Source: Gemmatimonadota bacterium (GTDB lineage: Bacteria; Gemmatimonadota; Gemmatimonadetes; Gemmatimonadales; Gemmatimonadaceae). Taken from it: a stretch of 17,786 nucleotides of DNA. The notes below the pieces were generated by a model. That model was not told where the DNA came from. It saw only the letters and a list, made by a program, of their open reading frames with translations, and did no database searches. A program made the position numbers and the translations under genes. Positions 17,590-17,786 of the stretch are shown piece by piece; position 1 is the first letter of the stretch, and the number at the start of each line of letters is the position of its first letter. The stretch is from the NCBI GenBank assembly GCA_031127185.1, contig JARIET010000026.1, forward strand, positions 1 through 17,786, written 5' to 3'.

Positions 17590-17670
17590 TGCAGCGTCCG
17601 ATTCGGGAATGCGCTCGCGGAGATCGCGGGCTCCCGTAATCTCGCCAATTGGGGAAGGCGGTGGAACCGC

Positions 17671-17786
17671 TCAGGCCGGAATGATGCCACCGACCGCGGC
17701 GTGGCAGTGGCTCGCCGTTGCCACCCACACCGGCGACCCCGTGGCCACCGCGGCCGTGACGACTGTGTGTGCGGCGAACACATCGG
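17671..17786 (-). CDS. C-terminal fragment of an unknown protein (5' end beyond window)
   Basis: The last 37 codons of a minus-strand frame run from the right edge to TGA at 17671-17673. The peptide reads DVFAAHTVVTAAVATG, then SPVWVATASHCHA and ends GGIIPA. Most third positions are G or C, as in the real genes here, and the other two minus frames give basic, less protein-like sequence. I do not recognise the family. A small GCGGT/ACCGC hairpin follows the stop but lacks a T-tract. The 81 bases between this stop and trxB hold no promoter I would defend. Confidence 0.45.
   Translation of the reverse strand, partial: DVFAAHTVVTAAVATGSPVWVATASHCHAAVGGIIPA

Noticed and set aside
17650..17672. 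GCGGT/ACCGC hairpin after the right-edge fragment as a terminator
   Set aside because: A five-base stem with a three-base loop and no T-tract is too weak to call.

Overview
This is a high-GC bacterial chromosomal window (roughly 60-65% GC by eye) in which every protein gene lies on the minus strand; the only plus-strand gene is one tRNA-Leu. The ribosomal proteins, SmpB, CarB and TrxB are clearly bacterial. Frequent GTG starts, stop/start overlaps and zinc-binding (C+) forms of S4, L28 and L36 suggest a free-living high-GC Gram-negative-like bacterium. The recognisable lipobox protein and WbpD-like sugar acetyltransferase fit an envelope with lipoproteins and surface polysaccharide. My best guess is a Gemmatimonadota-like lineage, but that is an impression, not proof.

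Layout, reading in the direction of transcription (right to left). At 17786-15885: the tail of an unknown protein, thioredoxin reductase (trxB) and a glyoxalase-II-like metallo-beta-lactamase hydrolase. At 15787-13560: a putative lipoprotein followed by aspartate ammonia-lyase (aspA), which appears to start at a CTG overlapping the lipoprotein stop. At 13522-12483: an Rrf2-family, probably iron-sulfur, regulator and an unrecognised helical protein. At 12475-12360: a 116-bp imperfect palindrome built of ACGGT/ACCGT heptads, lying between the unknown gene and the convergent tRNA-Leu(CAG). At 12188-9144: smpB, an N-acetylmuramoyl-L-alanine amidase, pyrD and pyrF, joined by three successive GTGA overlaps. 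At 9114-5670: a short leader with a candidate promoter and hairpin, then rpmJ-rpsM-rpsK-rpsD-rpoA-rplQ-rpmB (an alpha operon with L28 appended), ending in a strong intrinsic terminator. At 5652-1: gmd, an rmd-like reductase, carB and a partial WbpD-like acetyltransferase, tightly packed.

How the genes fit together: PyrD and PyrF carry out two late steps of UMP synthesis, and CarB supplies carbamoyl phosphate for the same pathway (and for arginine) from the other side of the ribosomal block. Gmd and the reductase convert GDP-mannose to a GDP-6-deoxyhexose, and the acetyltransferase suits a surface glycan. The ribosomal, RNA polymerase alpha and SmpB genes are translation and transcription housekeeping.

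I found no phage, transposase, CRISPR array, toxin-antitoxin or defence system. The strongest unexplained signal is the heptad-repeat palindrome at 12360-12475, with a smaller related array across the aspA stop codon. Other points are the non-canonical aspA start, the terminator placed against gmd, and inverted repeats in the rpsD-rpoA spacer and before the lipoprotein gene. All functional calls come from reading motifs by eye; no database search was run.
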